A stretch of 64,000 nt of DNA, taken from the NCBI GenBank assembly GCA_016870995.1, contig VFZU01000001.1, positions 62,001 to 126,000 on the forward strand, in the 5' to 3' direction. This DNA is from Acidobacteriota bacterium. Lineage in GTDB: Bacteria; Acidobacteriota; Terriglobia; Bryobacterales; Bryobacteraceae. This document shows positions 44,907 to 53,385 of the stretch, piece by piece. The position numbers and the translations under genes are program-made. Below the pieces are notes generated by a model. The model saw only the letters and a list, made by a program, of their open reading frames with translations. It did no database searches and had not been told where the DNA came from. Position 1 is the stretch's first letter. Each line of letters opens with the position of its first letter.

Positions 44907-45566
44907 GTGGTTGAAGTTTGTAGCTGCGGCACACGATTAGTTGAAGGCGCGCGGTTTTGTCACCGATGCGGGAAGCCTACTTTTGAGATGCCAGTCGAAG
45001 AAGAACCAGAGGCAATGCCCGCCGAAGTGGAGCAACTGTTAGATTCTGTTGAGCTGAGCAACGCTAACCCGGACATCAATTTCAGCAACGGCGCCGCTGT
45101 TCGCGTGGGTTTGCTGGTGGCTGCAATTTCAATGGTGTTGTTGGTGCCTCTGGCGAATTTGGGTGGGATGTCGCTGGTTGGTGTTGTTCTGCCCACCTTG
45201 TTCGCCGGGGTGATGAGTGTTTGGTTTTATCAGCGGCGAACGGGAAGTTCGCTGACTGTGCTTGCGGGAGCACGCATGGGTTGGATCACAGGGGTATTTA
45301 TTTTCGCGCTGTTTCTCGTGTTGTTTACCCTCAGCGGAATCCCGGCCCTCGAATCTGGAGAATTGCAGAAGAATCTGGAATCAACGCTCAAGGGTAGTTA
45401 CTCCGAAGCAGAAATGGTCAAGTTGAAGGAGATTTTCGAGAATCCCGCGCTACTGGGGATTTCCATCCTGTTGTTCATGGGGATTTACTTCGTCGGTGCG
45501 ACCACGCTGAGCAGTCTCGGCGGCATGCTGGGCGTGAAGCTGCTTGGACGCAACCAAAGTTTTTAG
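44907..45566 (+). CDS. Zinc-ribbon membrane protein, function unknown
   Basis: A 219-residue protein. An N-terminal zinc ribbon uses Cys5, Cys7, Cys18 and Cys21 (VCSCGTRLVEG, FCHRCGKP); then an acidic linker and four predicted membrane helices (about 68-90, 92-112, 125-150, 185-212) follow. The linker between helices 3 and 4 is amphipathic (LQKNLESTLKGSYSEAEMVK). The pattern is common for uncharacterised acidobacterial membrane proteins. Start is a GTG at 44907. The last 117 bp overlap the converging small membrane protein gene. Confidence 0.8.
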   Translation: MVEVCSCGTRLVEGARFCHRCGKPTFEMPVEEEPEAMPAEVEQLLDSVELSNANPDINFSNGAAVRVGLLVAAISMVLLVPLANLGGMSLVGVVLPTLFAGVMSVWFYQRRTGSSLTVLAGARMGWITGVFIFALFLVLFTLSGIPALESGELQKNLESTLKGSYSEAEMVKLKEIFENPALLGISILLFMGIYFVGATTLSSLGGMLGVKLLGRNQSF

Positions 45567-45686
45567 AGCCAGGCCACCCATCAAGACCCAGACGGCATAG
45601 CGCATCTTTTCATCCAGCGTGAATGCAGCCGAAATGGCGATGAGAGCATAGGCCGCCAGGCCCACGATTAACTTGCGGTGTGACAT
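45450..45686 (-). CDS. Small two-helix membrane protein downstream of tonB
   Basis: A 78-residue protein: two membrane segments (KLIVGLAAYALIAISAAF and YAVWVLMGGLALKTLVA), then a polar tail HAQHAAETAQRGRTDEVNPH. The ATG at 45686 overlaps the TonB stop (TGATG), a coupled junction that supports it being real. The tail is encoded opposite the end of the zinc-ribbon gene for 117 bp, which is unusual. Function unknown. Confidence 0.6.
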   Translation of the reverse strand: MSHRKLIVGLAAYALIAISAAFTLDEKMRYAVWVLMGGLALKTLVASKQLHAQHAAETAQRGRTDEVNPHEQQDGNPQ

Positions 45687-46720
45687 CAAGGCATGTTGTA
45701 GGAGAAGCCAAACTGCAAACGAATGACTTCGCCCTTGAACTCCGCAGGTAGTGGGGGGAACGGATTTGAAGCGCTAATGCCGGCAACGGCAGCCCGATCC
45801 AGCGCTTCGGTGCCCGAAGGGCCAGAGATCACAAGTTTTGGTACACGGCCGTCTTTGCTAATCGAAAACTGAATCAATGTGCGGCCCCGACGACCAAAGC
45901 GTGCGCTTTCTGGAATCACCGCAAACCAGTTGCGGCGGACGATGGAGAGAACCCGTTTGAGGTAAGGGCGGAAGTCCACTCCTTGCGGGTCGCTGAGTAA
46001 CTCGAGGCTCGAGCCGACTTGGCTTTGCGGCTGCATGGGGTTTGACTGGCTCGGCAGATCGGTCACGATCTGTCCGCTGGTGCCTTGCGTTCCTGGAGTG
46101 CTCTGGCGCATCAGCTCGTCGATCGACTGCCGCTGCATCTGAGGAATTCGGCCGTCTTCGCTGCCCCGTTTGACGCCAGCGATCTGGCCCGCGTTTTCAA
46201 ATGGGCTGCGCTTGGGTTGCTCCTGAAGTTTGGAATCGATGGTGGGCAGCTGCGGCGTGCCGATCTGCGGCAGGGATTTCGTATCCGGTAAAGCGGCCTG
46301 CACTTGGGGCGGGGCCTCGATCGCCTGAGGCGCTGGATCCGGCTTGCGCGCGGGCATTGGCGGTGGGATGTATGTTTTCGGCGCACGCCGTTGCTGCATG
46401 CTTGCGTTGAGGTCGTCGAGATTGACTTCAGGCTTGATCGGCCCTTTATTGGGTTCTTTCTGCGTGAGCTCGAACCTCGGAGCCACCAGCGGCGTTACCT
46501 TGCGCTCGACTTGGGCCACTTGAAATGGAGTGGGAGGATTACTTTCAAAAATGCTCCGGGGCGCGAGCATCAACGATCCGAAAATCACGATGTGGACCAG
46601 GATCGATAGGATCGTCGCAAGGCCGATTTTCGGGCGAAATACGGCATCATCCCAATCGCGGATGAGATTGAGATCTTCGATCGGCAGACCAGTCGGATCA
46701 GTGGGCAGGTAAGCCGGCAT
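45686..46720 (-). CDS. Energy-transducing TonB-family protein
   Basis: A 344-residue TonB-like protein. It has a cytoplasmic N-terminus, one membrane helix (about 33-52, IGLATILSILVHIVIFGSLML), a long proline-rich periplasmic region (about 60-235) and a C-terminal TonB domain (about 250-344) with FRPYLKRVLSIVRRNWFAVI and GRTLIQFSISKDGRVPKLVI. It would couple the proton motive force to outer-membrane transporters. No ExbB/ExbD gene is present. Its ATG overlaps the Gfo/Idh gene end by 23 bp. Confidence 0.9.
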   Translation of the reverse strand: MPAYLPTDPTGLPIEDLNLIRDWDDAVFRPKIGLATILSILVHIVIFGSLMLAPRSIFESNPPTPFQVAQVERKVTPLVAPRFELTQKEPNKGPIKPEVNLDDLNASMQQRRAPKTYIPPPMPARKPDPAPQAIEAPPQVQAALPDTKSLPQIGTPQLPTIDSKLQEQPKRSPFENAGQIAGVKRGSEDGRIPQMQRQSIDELMRQSTPGTQGTSGQIVTDLPSQSNPMQPQSQVGSSLELLSDPQGVDFRPYLKRVLSIVRRNWFAVIPESARFGRRGRTLIQFSISKDGRVPKLVISGPSGTEALDRAAVAGISASNPFPPLPAEFKGEVIRLQFGFSYNMP

Positions 46721-47678
46721 CTTTCAAAGTGTTCGCGACGACGTCGGCGTGTAATTCAATTCTATCGACTACCTCGCGAGCAATCCTCAATGCATTGAGA
46801 GACGTCTGTCCATCAACCTTGGGTTTCTCACGGGTGTGTACGCTGTTCAGGAACGCTTCGAGTTCCAGTTTGAGCGGCTCGTTCTTGACGACCAGATGCG
46901 GCTTGATGCGAATCTGCCGTTGGGGGCCTACTTCGATGCCAAACAATTCCTGCTTTGCGTAATCGAGGCTCAGATAGGCGCCAGGTTGGAAGACTCGGAG
47001 CTTGCGGACACGCTCGGTCGAGGCGCGGCTGGCCGTAAGATTGGCGATGACGCCTCCCGGGAATTCCATGCGTACGTTGGCAATATCCACTTTTTCGCTC
47101 AGAATATGGATGCCCGCCGCCTGGATTGCGATGGGTTCTTTCCCCGTTAAGGCCAGCAGGATCTCAATATCGTGAATCATCAAGTCGAGGACGACATCGA
47201 CGTCGAGACTTCGCGGCGTGAAGATGCTGAGGCGGTGGATCTCGAAAAACAACGGGAGGGTTATGGCCTTCTCAAGCGCCGTCACAGCGGGGTTGAAGCG
47301 TTCCAGATGGCCGACCTGCAGAATCCGACTGCCCGCGGCGGCCAGATCAACGAGTTGACTCGCGCTAGCGATATCGAGTGCGATCGGTTTTTCAACCAGA
47401 ATGTCGAGGCCGGCCTTAAGCAGTTGGCTGCCCATGTCGACGTGGGCCACGGTGGGCACTGCGACAACGCAAGCCTGGGAGTGTTCTGTGAGTTCCGCAA
47501 GAGAAGAGAAGGCCCTGGTGCCAAACTCGGCAGCCACGGCTTCCCGATGGCTCGGGTCGAGATCGTAAATGCCTGTGAGCTCAGCTTGCGGCAGTTCTTT
47601 CAGGACACGAATGTGATTGCGGCCAAAAGCGCCGGCACCGGCGACGGCAATGCGAATGGGTTTCAAATGACTATCCAA
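46698..47678 (-). CDS. Gfo/Idh/MocA family oxidoreductase
   Basis: A 326-residue NAD(P)-dependent sugar dehydrogenase-like protein without export signal. The nucleotide motif is IAVAGAGAFGRNHIRVLKEL, and ILVEKPIALD carries the catalytic Lys of the EKP motif. DVVLDLMIHDIEILLALTG contains the HD pair in the substrate site. The start is a TTG at 47678; a second in-frame TTG lies five codons later. Substrate unknown; a nucleotide-sugar substrate in lipid A or cell-wall synthesis is possible. Confidence 0.87.
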   Translation of the reverse strand: MDSHLKPIRIAVAGAGAFGRNHIRVLKELPQAELTGIYDLDPSHREAVAAEFGTRAFSSLAELTEHSQACVVAVPTVAHVDMGSQLLKAGLDILVEKPIALDIASASQLVDLAAAGSRILQVGHLERFNPAVTALEKAITLPLFFEIHRLSIFTPRSLDVDVVLDLMIHDIEILLALTGKEPIAIQAAGIHILSEKVDIANVRMEFPGGVIANLTASRASTERVRKLRVFQPGAYLSLDYAKQELFGIEVGPQRQIRIKPHLVVKNEPLKLELEAFLNSVHTREKPKVDGQTSLNALRIAREVVDRIELHADVVANTLKDAGLPAH

Positions 47679-47726
47679 CCTACCAGTATTTCATCTGCGT
47701 TATTATGCCCATTCGGAGTGTCCATC

Positions 47727-48551
47727 ATGAAACTCTTCCTGCGCGGCACGCTCGCGCTTCTCGTACTGCTTGGACTTTACACTACTTCAACCCTGGCACA
47801 GCCCCAGATCAAGAGAAAGCGCATTCTGGCGATCGGGGAAACTCGCGGTTTTCATCACGACGCTACCTCGACGGCACTGACGATGGTTTACGATCTGGGC
47901 AAAGAAACTGGCCTTTGGGATACGTACATCCAAACGAGTTGCGAGTTCATCACAAAGAAGAAGCTGACGGGAAACAAGAAGAATCTCGATGCCTTTGACG
48001 CGGTGTTTTTCCACACGACCGGAGAATTGGTGATGGACGACGAACAGAAAGCGGCGCTGCTGAGTTTTGTAAAGGATGAAGGGAAGGGCTTTATCGGCGG
48101 GCATACTGCGATCGATACGAACTACAAATGGCCTGAGTATGGCGAGATGATTGGGGGCTATTTCGATAGCCACCCGTGGAACACATTTGACGCGCCGGTG
48201 ATTGTTGAGGATCGCGAACATCCGATTACGGCGCATTTCCCCAAGGCGTTCACGATCAACGATGAAATTTATCAGGCTCGGGCTTATTCGCGCGACAAGG
48301 TAAGGGTGCTGGCTCGTCTGGATGAGTCCAAGCTCGACATGAAGGCAAAGAACATTCGACGCACGGATGGCGATTTCGCCGTGGCTTGGGTCAAGAACTA
48401 TGGAAACGGGCGGGTGTTTTATTCAACATTCGGCCATCACGACCAGGCTTTGAACCGGCCTGATATTCGCAAGATGTATACCGAAGCGATCAAGTGGGCG
48501 CTGAAGATGACCGAAGGCGACTCCACACCTCGCCCACGGCCAGCCAATTAA
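47727..48551 (+). CDS. ThuA domain-containing protein, secreted
   Basis: A 274-residue protein: signal peptide MKLFLRGTLALLVLLGLYTT, then a ThuA (trehalose utilisation, glutamine-amidotransferase-like) domain with ETRGFHHDATSTAL, FDAVFFHTTGEL, GFIGGHTAIDTNYKWPEYGE, DREHPITAHFPKAFTINDEIY and RVFYSTFGHHDQAL. The family is usually linked to sugar degradation. I start at the ATG at 47727, because upstream residues are antisense to the Gfo/Idh gene. The stop is one base before the modB start codon, an unexpected pairing. Confidence 0.88.
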   Translation: MKLFLRGTLALLVLLGLYTTSTLAQPQIKRKRILAIGETRGFHHDATSTALTMVYDLGKETGLWDTYIQTSCEFITKKKLTGNKKNLDAFDAVFFHTTGELVMDDEQKAALLSFVKDEGKGFIGGHTAIDTNYKWPEYGEMIGGYFDSHPWNTFDAPVIVEDREHPITAHFPKAFTINDEIYQARAYSRDKVRVLARLDESKLDMKAKNIRRTDGDFAVAWVKNYGNGRVFYSTFGHHDQALNRPDIRKMYTEAIKWALKMTEGDSTPRPRPAN

Positions 48552-48552
48552 C

Positions 48553-49218
48553 GTGAATTTTTCACCACTCACGCTCAGCCTCGAGGTGGCCATTACGGCT
48601 ACTCTGATTTCTTTGGCGATCGCTCTTTTGATCGCGTGGGCTTTAAGCTTTCTGGAATTTCGTGGCAAGGAATTTTTAGACGCAGCCATCACCCTGCCGC
48701 TTGTCTTGCCGCCGACGGTGCTGGGCTACTATCTACTCATCGTGATCGGTCGAGAGAGTTGGATTGGAAAGGCATGGGAGGCGATAACTGGTGGCTCACT
48801 CGTGTTTACCCCCAAGGCGGCTGTAATCGCGGCGATCGTGCATTCTGCACCTCTCCTTACCAAGTACTTGCGCGCTGCGATTGAAAGCGTGGACCCCGTC
48901 TACATCAAAGCCGGTCGTAGCCTTGGATTGCCCGAGTGGAGGTTGTTCCTACGAGTTGTGCTGCCGCTGTGCCAGCGAGCCGTCGCCGCTTCGACGGTGC
49001 TCGCCTTCGCGCGCAGTCTAGGCGACTTTGGCGTCACGATCATGATTGCAGGAAACATTCCGGGCAAGACTCAGACGGTGTCTGTTGCGATTTATGACGC
49101 GGTGGAATCGGGTAATGGGCAATTGGCTCGCACCTTGGTCTTAATCGTCTCGGCGATCGGTCTCCTGGTTGTTTGGCTCTCGAATCGAATGCAAACACCG
49201 AAGGCATTGAGAGGTTAG
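48553..49218 (+). CDS. modB: Molybdate ABC transporter permease
   Basis: A 221-residue inner-membrane permease with five to six helices. The start MNFSPLTLSLEVAITATLIS and the segments ITLPLVLPPTVLGYYLLIVI and FARSLGDFGVTIMIAGNIPG are characteristic of ModB; the latter holds the EAA-loop contact region (preceded by RSLGLPEWRLFLRVVLPL). Start is a GTG one base after the thuA stop. The ATPase gene follows after 4 bp. Confidence 0.93.
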   Translation: MNFSPLTLSLEVAITATLISLAIALLIAWALSFLEFRGKEFLDAAITLPLVLPPTVLGYYLLIVIGRESWIGKAWEAITGGSLVFTPKAAVIAAIVHSAPLLTKYLRAAIESVDPVYIKAGRSLGLPEWRLFLRVVLPLCQRAVAASTVLAFARSLGDFGVTIMIAGNIPGKTQTVSVAIYDAVESGNGQLARTLVLIVSAIGLLVVWLSNRMQTPKALRG

Positions 49219-49222
49219 CGCG

Positions 49223-50293
49223 ATGCTGGAAGCCCGGTTGCAAAAACGATTTGCCAAAACACAGGATTCCTCTGAGTTTGAGCTGAACGTTCATTTTGAA
49301 ATCGAAGTGGGCACAACAGTCTTGTTTGGCCCCAGCGGCTCTGGAAAGTCGTTGACGCTGGATTTGATTGCGGGCTTTGCGAAGCTGGACGCAGGCCGCG
49401 TGCTACTCAACGATCGGTTGTTGGCGGATGCCGGAACGGGCGTGTTTCTAGCCCCGCAATTGCGGCGCTGCGGCTACTTGTTCCAAAGACCTGCATTGTT
49501 TCCTCACCTCACGCTGAGGGAGAACATGATGCTAGCCGCGATGGGCCTCGCAAAGCTGGAGCGGCACCGGAAGGTGAATGCGCTACTGGATTCGTTTCGT
49601 CTTGGCGATATCGCTTCACGCAAGCCCAATGAGGTTTCTGGGGGGCAGCGGCAGCGCTGTTCGATCGCGCGAGCTCTTGTGACCGTGCCCGCCATGTTGC
49701 TTCTCGACGAGCCATCGAATGGCCTCGACACCACTCTGAAGCATGAATTCTACGAAGTGCTGGCGCAGATTCAGGCGGACTTCCCGTTGCCGGTTTTGCT
49801 GGTGACACATGACCTCGAAGAAGCATTCCTCCTGGCTGACCGGATGCTGGTTCTGGTGGATGGAAAGATTGCGCAGGCGGGGACACCCAGAGAGATTCTG
49901 AACCAACCGGCTTCAGCGCCAGTAGCCAATTTGCTCGGGCTGTTCAATCTCTTGCCCGCCGAGATCAAGCAATTGGATCCCGGCAACAACAAGAGCAAGT
50001 TGAAGTGGAACGAGACCGAACTGGAAGGGCCTTACTATCCAGCTCGCCTGTTGGGCGATCGGGTCACCGTTTGCGTGCGCCGCGATGAGATTTCCGTTAG
50101 CCCCAAAATGGGCAAAACGGAGAAGGGTTCGCTGGTCTTGACGCTTGAGGGTGCCTCTGAAACAGCGCGCACAGCATTGCTACATTTTGAAGCTGGGCTG
50201 ATTGTGGAACTGCCGCTGGAAGAGTTCGCCGAGAACCGCCACCATCGTGAATGGGCGCTGAGGATGCCGACCAGCACTCTGAGAATTCTGTGA
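49223..50293 (+). CDS. modC: Molybdate ABC transporter ATP-binding protein
   Basis: A 356-residue ATPase: Walker A GPSGSGKS at 36-43, signature VSGGQRQRCSIARAL, Walker B LLLDEPSNGLD and the switch histidine in LLVTHDLEEAF. The C-terminal third (about 240-356, VRRDEISVSPKMGK) is a TOBE-like oxyanion regulatory domain. Together with ModB it would import molybdate or tungstate, but no periplasmic binding protein (ModA) gene is present in the window. Its TGA overlaps the next start (GTGA). Confidence 0.93.
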   Translation: MLEARLQKRFAKTQDSSEFELNVHFEIEVGTTVLFGPSGSGKSLTLDLIAGFAKLDAGRVLLNDRLLADAGTGVFLAPQLRRCGYLFQRPALFPHLTLRENMMLAAMGLAKLERHRKVNALLDSFRLGDIASRKPNEVSGGQRQRCSIARALVTVPAMLLLDEPSNGLDTTLKHEFYEVLAQIQADFPLPVLLVTHDLEEAFLLADRMLVLVDGKIAQAGTPREILNQPASAPVANLLGLFNLLPAEIKQLDPGNNKSKLKWNETELEGPYYPARLLGDRVTVCVRRDEISVSPKMGKTEKGSLVLTLEGASETARTALLHFEAGLIVELPLEEFAENRHHREWALRMPTSTLRIL

Positions 50294-50799
50294 TTCGTCA
50301 CTGCATCACCGAAGGCCTTCAGCAGCATATGCCATCGGTGGATGTGATTCAGTTGCGCGCGAAAGAAGTGGATGCTGGCGAGTTGTTGCGGCGTGCACGT
50401 CGGATTCGGGCTACTTTCAACGGGACACTTTTGATCAACGACCGGGTCGATGTTTGTCTTGCGGCTGGTGCCGATGGAGTGCACCTCCCAGCCCACCGCC
50501 TGGCGCCTTCAATTTTGAAACAGCGATTCGGACTGATCGTCGGAGTTTCGTGCCACGATCTGGAGGAGGTGCGCAGAGCCGAGCAGGAAGGGGCTGACTA
50601 CGCGTATCTCAGCCCCATTTTCAAGAGTTCCTCGAAACCCGGATATGGCCCCGCACTTGGGCTCGATACGCTGCGGAGAGTGGTCGAGGCTGTCTCGATT
50701 CCGGTGATCGCGTTGGGGGGGGTCACGAAGGAAAACGAGGTGAAGTGCATCGAGTCTGGCGCTGCGGGTATCGCTGGAATTTCATACTTCGGTCAGTAA
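50290..50799 (+). CDS. Thiamine phosphate synthase-like (ThiE/TenI) protein
   Basis: A 169-residue TIM barrel, shorter than the usual 210 of ThiE; the first strand-helix unit is reduced. Motifs are VIQLRAKEVDAGELLRRARR, TLLINDRVDVCLAAGADGVH, the loop VGVSCHDLEEVRRAEQEGAD, YLSPIFKSSSKPGYGPALGL and VIALGGVTKENEVKCIESGA. The phosphate and pyrophosphate loops are retained. Start GTG overlaps the modC stop, so it is coupled to molybdate uptake. Alternatively it is a TenI-like protein of other function. Confidence 0.78.
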   Translation: MIRHCITEGLQQHMPSVDVIQLRAKEVDAGELLRRARRIRATFNGTLLINDRVDVCLAAGADGVHLPAHRLAPSILKQRFGLIVGVSCHDLEEVRRAEQEGADYAYLSPIFKSSSKPGYGPALGLDTLRRVVEAVSIPVIALGGVTKENEVKCIESGAAGIAGISYFGQ

Positions 50800-50801
50800 A
50801 T

Positions 50802-51230
50802 TCAAAATAGCCTCTTATCGCGATCGATCCCTCGCCCAGCCCAGAAGCCTATGCCGGAAAGAGCGGGCACGAGCAAGAATGGAAATCCTTGAGCGCCCTC
50901 ACCGCTGCCAGTAATCATTACGATCAGGTCGGCCCCAATCAGGTATCCACCAAGCGCACCGATCACGCGGAAGCGATTTTGTCGCCGCACTGCATGAACC
51001 GATTTAATTTCAGATCTGGCGAGGCGTTCTATTTTGTTCTTTGTCTTTAACGTGAAGCAATCCCCCTCAACGGCGAACTAGCTCCCCTTGTAGCGTTTGC
51101 CGTCGACCTGCTTCACTTCCACTTCAAGACCTGCGAATCTCTCCGTGGTTTTGCTCCAGGGAACTCGTTCCACCGGATTGCTTTGCGCCAGTAGTGCTGT
51201 CGTGAGAAATAGTGTGATCCAGAGCCGCAT
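50802..51230 (-). pseudogene. Secreted/membrane protein gene interrupted by one in-frame amber codon
   Basis: On the minus strand the ATG at 51230 opens MRLWITLFLTTALLAQSNPV (signal peptide), runs through FAGLEVEVKQVDGKRYKGS and meets TAG at 51078-51080. The same frame continues without further stop through FAVEGDCFTLKTKNKIERLA, then RSEIKSVHAV and the membrane-like GALGGYLIGADLIVMIT, to TGA at 50802-50804. The joined 142-codon frame reads as one coherent protein of a type I recognise in Acidobacteriota (LxxGxxVEVKxxDGxxxxGxxxxxxxxxFxL...I...V). Either a recent nonsense mutation or translational readthrough explains it. A -10-like CATGCT six bases before the ATG is intact. Confidence 0.7.
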
Positions 51231-51236
51231 GATTCA

Positions 51237-51242
51237 AGCATG
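51237..51242 (-). promoter_or_regulatory. -10-like CATGCT for the amber-interrupted gene
   Basis: Read on the minus strand, CATGCT ends six bases before the ATG at 51230 (gap TGAATC). No Shine-Dalgarno. Confidence 0.35.
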
Positions 51243-51283
51243 CACCGAATCTCAAAGACACTGTGCCGCCCTTGTGTGGCTTT

Positions 51284-52111
51284 CTAAGCCGCCACAATGC
51301 GGATTCTATGCAGATTTGCTAGCTCGGGCAGTTCCCGCTCCGCCACAATATCAGCGCCAACAATGCCGCATAGTGCCAGGCCCACCTGCCAGCCGGCGTG
51401 GGCGGGATCCCGGATCAAGATTGATTCCGTAGGAACACCGAGAGCGGGAAGAAGCATGGCGGCCCACTCCCGCAACGAGTGCGAGCGTGAGACAACGGCG
51501 ATCATCACCGGCCAATGTGGCCTGCCGATTCCTGCGAGCAACTGATCGACAGATCGAAGAGAGATCTGCTTGACCGCCCGGCCATTGAGAAATTCACTCA
51601 CGATGGCCGCTCGGCTGGGATTGCACCACACCTCTGACTCAGAAGCGGTTTCCCGTGTGCTGGCCGTAATCCCGGCGAATTGGAATGGCTTTCCTTTCAG
51701 TGGCTCCATCTCGGCAGCAAGAATTCGTGCCAGCTCAAGATCGGGATCCACAACTAAACACGGCAAGGTTTTGGGCGCAGATGCGAGCGCAGCGGCGGGC
51801 TGTGCTCTCGAGAAGCCGAGCGATTCAGCAGCTTCGGTCCATCTGGTCACAAATCCCTCAAGCGTAATTCGCTCCCGGTCGACGACGTAGACTCCTCTAC
51901 CCGGCTTCGAAATGAGCCATCCCCGCTCGCAGAGATCACCGTATACGAGTGAAACCGTGTTCGCTTGGATGCCTAGTTTGCGAGCCAATTGGGTCAAACT
52001 TGGCAACTCGTGGCCAGGCTGCAGTTGGCCGCTGAGAATGCCCAGCAGCAATTGGGAAGAAAGCTGTTCACGCAAAGACTTTCCCAAGCCGCGTGTGAGC
52101 CAGAATCTCAT
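51284..52111 (-). CDS. GntR-family transcriptional regulator
   Basis: A 275-residue regulator. The winged helix-turn-helix covers about residues 8-78 (SLREQLSSQLLLGILSGQLQ, PSLTQLARKLGIQANTVSLV, LISKPGRGVYVV). The C-terminal 190 residues lack the aminotransferase of MocR proteins and the FadR or UTRA domains; they read as alpha/beta (LPCLVVDPDLELARILAAEM, ESILIRDPAHAGWQVGLALC), possibly a periplasmic-binding-like fold. I start at the ATG at 52111, 8 bp after the Gfo/Idh stop, so the two are co-transcribed. An earlier ATG at 52210 lies inside that gene. Confidence 0.83.
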   Translation of the reverse strand: MRFWLTRGLGKSLREQLSSQLLLGILSGQLQPGHELPSLTQLARKLGIQANTVSLVYGDLCERGWLISKPGRGVYVVDRERITLEGFVTRWTEAAESLGFSRAQPAAALASAPKTLPCLVVDPDLELARILAAEMEPLKGKPFQFAGITASTRETASESEVWCNPSRAAIVSEFLNGRAVKQISLRSVDQLLAGIGRPHWPVMIAVVSRSHSLREWAAMLLPALGVPTESILIRDPAHAGWQVGLALCGIVGADIVAERELPELANLHRIRIVAA

Positions 52112-52118
52112 GTCGAGG

Positions 52119-53378
52119 TTAAGCCTTCGGGTATTCGTAGCCTTTTCGATAAGCACGCGAGAGCAAGGCATTGGCCTTCGGGTCGTTCGTGATCGACTCC
52201 TTGACTCCATCCCAATCGAGGCTCTTGCCGTGGCGCAGGCTCGCGATGGCGAGCATACTCATCGCCGTGGCGCGGTGACCCTTATCGATGTCACAGGCGG
52301 GAAGGCGATTGGCTGCGATGGCATCGAGGAAGTCGCGCCAAAGCTCGCGGATGTTTTGCCCGTCTGGAGCATTGAGTTGCGGCTCTGCGTGTATGGTTTG
52401 AGCTTTGGGGTTCGATGGGTAAAAGGTCCAGCCATCGCGCCACCCCATATGGAAGGTGCCTTCGGTGCCGTAGAAGTAGCAGCCGATGGCTGCCTTCTCC
52501 GCGTTGTTATTGGCGTAAAGACGATGCTCCCAACTACAGCGGAACGACTCGAAATCGAATGTAGTGATGAGCGTGTCTGGGGCATCCGTATTGTCCTGCC
52601 GGATGAAGCGGCCTCCCGTTGAAAATACGCGCCGCGGGTACTTTTCTTCTGTCCACCAAAGCAACTGGTCAAACCAGTGGATGCCCCAGTCGCCAACCGT
52701 ACCGTTGGCGAAATCCATGAACTGTCGGAAGCCCCTCGGATGAATCGTCTTGTTATAAGGCCTCAATGGAGCCGGTCCGCACCACGCATCCCAATCAAGC
52801 CCCTGTGGGGCGTCGCTATCGGGAGTGATCGAGCCAGCTCCGCCTGCGCTTCCCACGAAGGCGCGGACCATACCAATCTTGCCTACCTTGCCGCTGCGGA
52901 GAAACTCCATTCCAGAAATGCAGTGAGGCGACATGCGACGGTGCGTGCCGACCTGGACCAACTTGCCGGTGGCGCGTGCTGTTTTTAACATTGCCGTGCC
53001 TTCGCGCAGTGTGTGGCTGATGGGCTTTTCAACATAAACATGCGCCCCGGCCTTGAGTGCGGCGATGGTCGGCAATGCATGCCAGTGGTCTGGCGTTGCA
53101 ACAATGCAGATCTCAGGCTTCTCTTTGGCGAGCATCTCGCGATAGTCGCGGTAGCGGTTCGGTTTGTCGCCGGTTAGCTTATCTACTTCGAGTTGCGTTG
53201 CCTGGATTGCGCGCTCATCTACATCGCAAATTCCAACAACTCTCGACTGTCCCGCTTCCATGGCGCAGCGCAAAATGTTGCTGCCCCACCAGCCCGCGCC
53301 AATGATCGCGGTGCGGTACTTGCTACTGGATTGGGCCAATGCTGGCGCCGAAAGAAAAATTGCGTCTCTACGAGTCAT
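52119..53378 (-). CDS. Gfo/Idh/MocA family oxidoreductase with export leader
   Basis: A 419-residue protein. MTRRDAIFLSAPALAQS is a Tat-like leader, then the Rossmann motif YRTAIIGAGWWGSNILRCAM, the EKP motif in HVYVEKPISHTLREG, and DWGIHWFDQLLWWTEE with the HxxD substrate-site pair. This extended type (large inserts such as CGPAPLRPYNKTIHPRGFRQ) is widespread in Acidobacteriota and Planctomycetota, probably acting on periplasmic sugars with a co-exported cofactor. TATACA ends seven bases before the ATG. Confidence 0.9.
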   Translation of the reverse strand: MTRRDAIFLSAPALAQSSSKYRTAIIGAGWWGSNILRCAMEAGQSRVVGICDVDERAIQATQLEVDKLTGDKPNRYRDYREMLAKEKPEICIVATPDHWHALPTIAALKAGAHVYVEKPISHTLREGTAMLKTARATGKLVQVGTHRRMSPHCISGMEFLRSGKVGKIGMVRAFVGSAGGAGSITPDSDAPQGLDWDAWCGPAPLRPYNKTIHPRGFRQFMDFANGTVGDWGIHWFDQLLWWTEEKYPRRVFSTGGRFIRQDNTDAPDTLITTFDFESFRCSWEHRLYANNNAEKAAIGCYFYGTEGTFHMGWRDGWTFYPSNPKAQTIHAEPQLNAPDGQNIRELWRDFLDAIAANRLPACDIDKGHRATAMSMLAIASLRHGKSLDWDGVKESITNDPKANALLSRAYRKGYEYPKA

Positions 53379-53385
53379 TGAGTTA

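Noticed and set aside
47172-47726. N-terminal extension of the ThuA-domain gene
   Set aside because: Antisense to the Gfo/Idh gene; a good signal peptide starts at 47727.
50802-50990. 62-residue membrane protein starting at GTG 50990
   Set aside because: The same frame is open upstream to the amber codon at 51078 and joins a signal-peptide half, so this is the 3' part of an interrupted gene.
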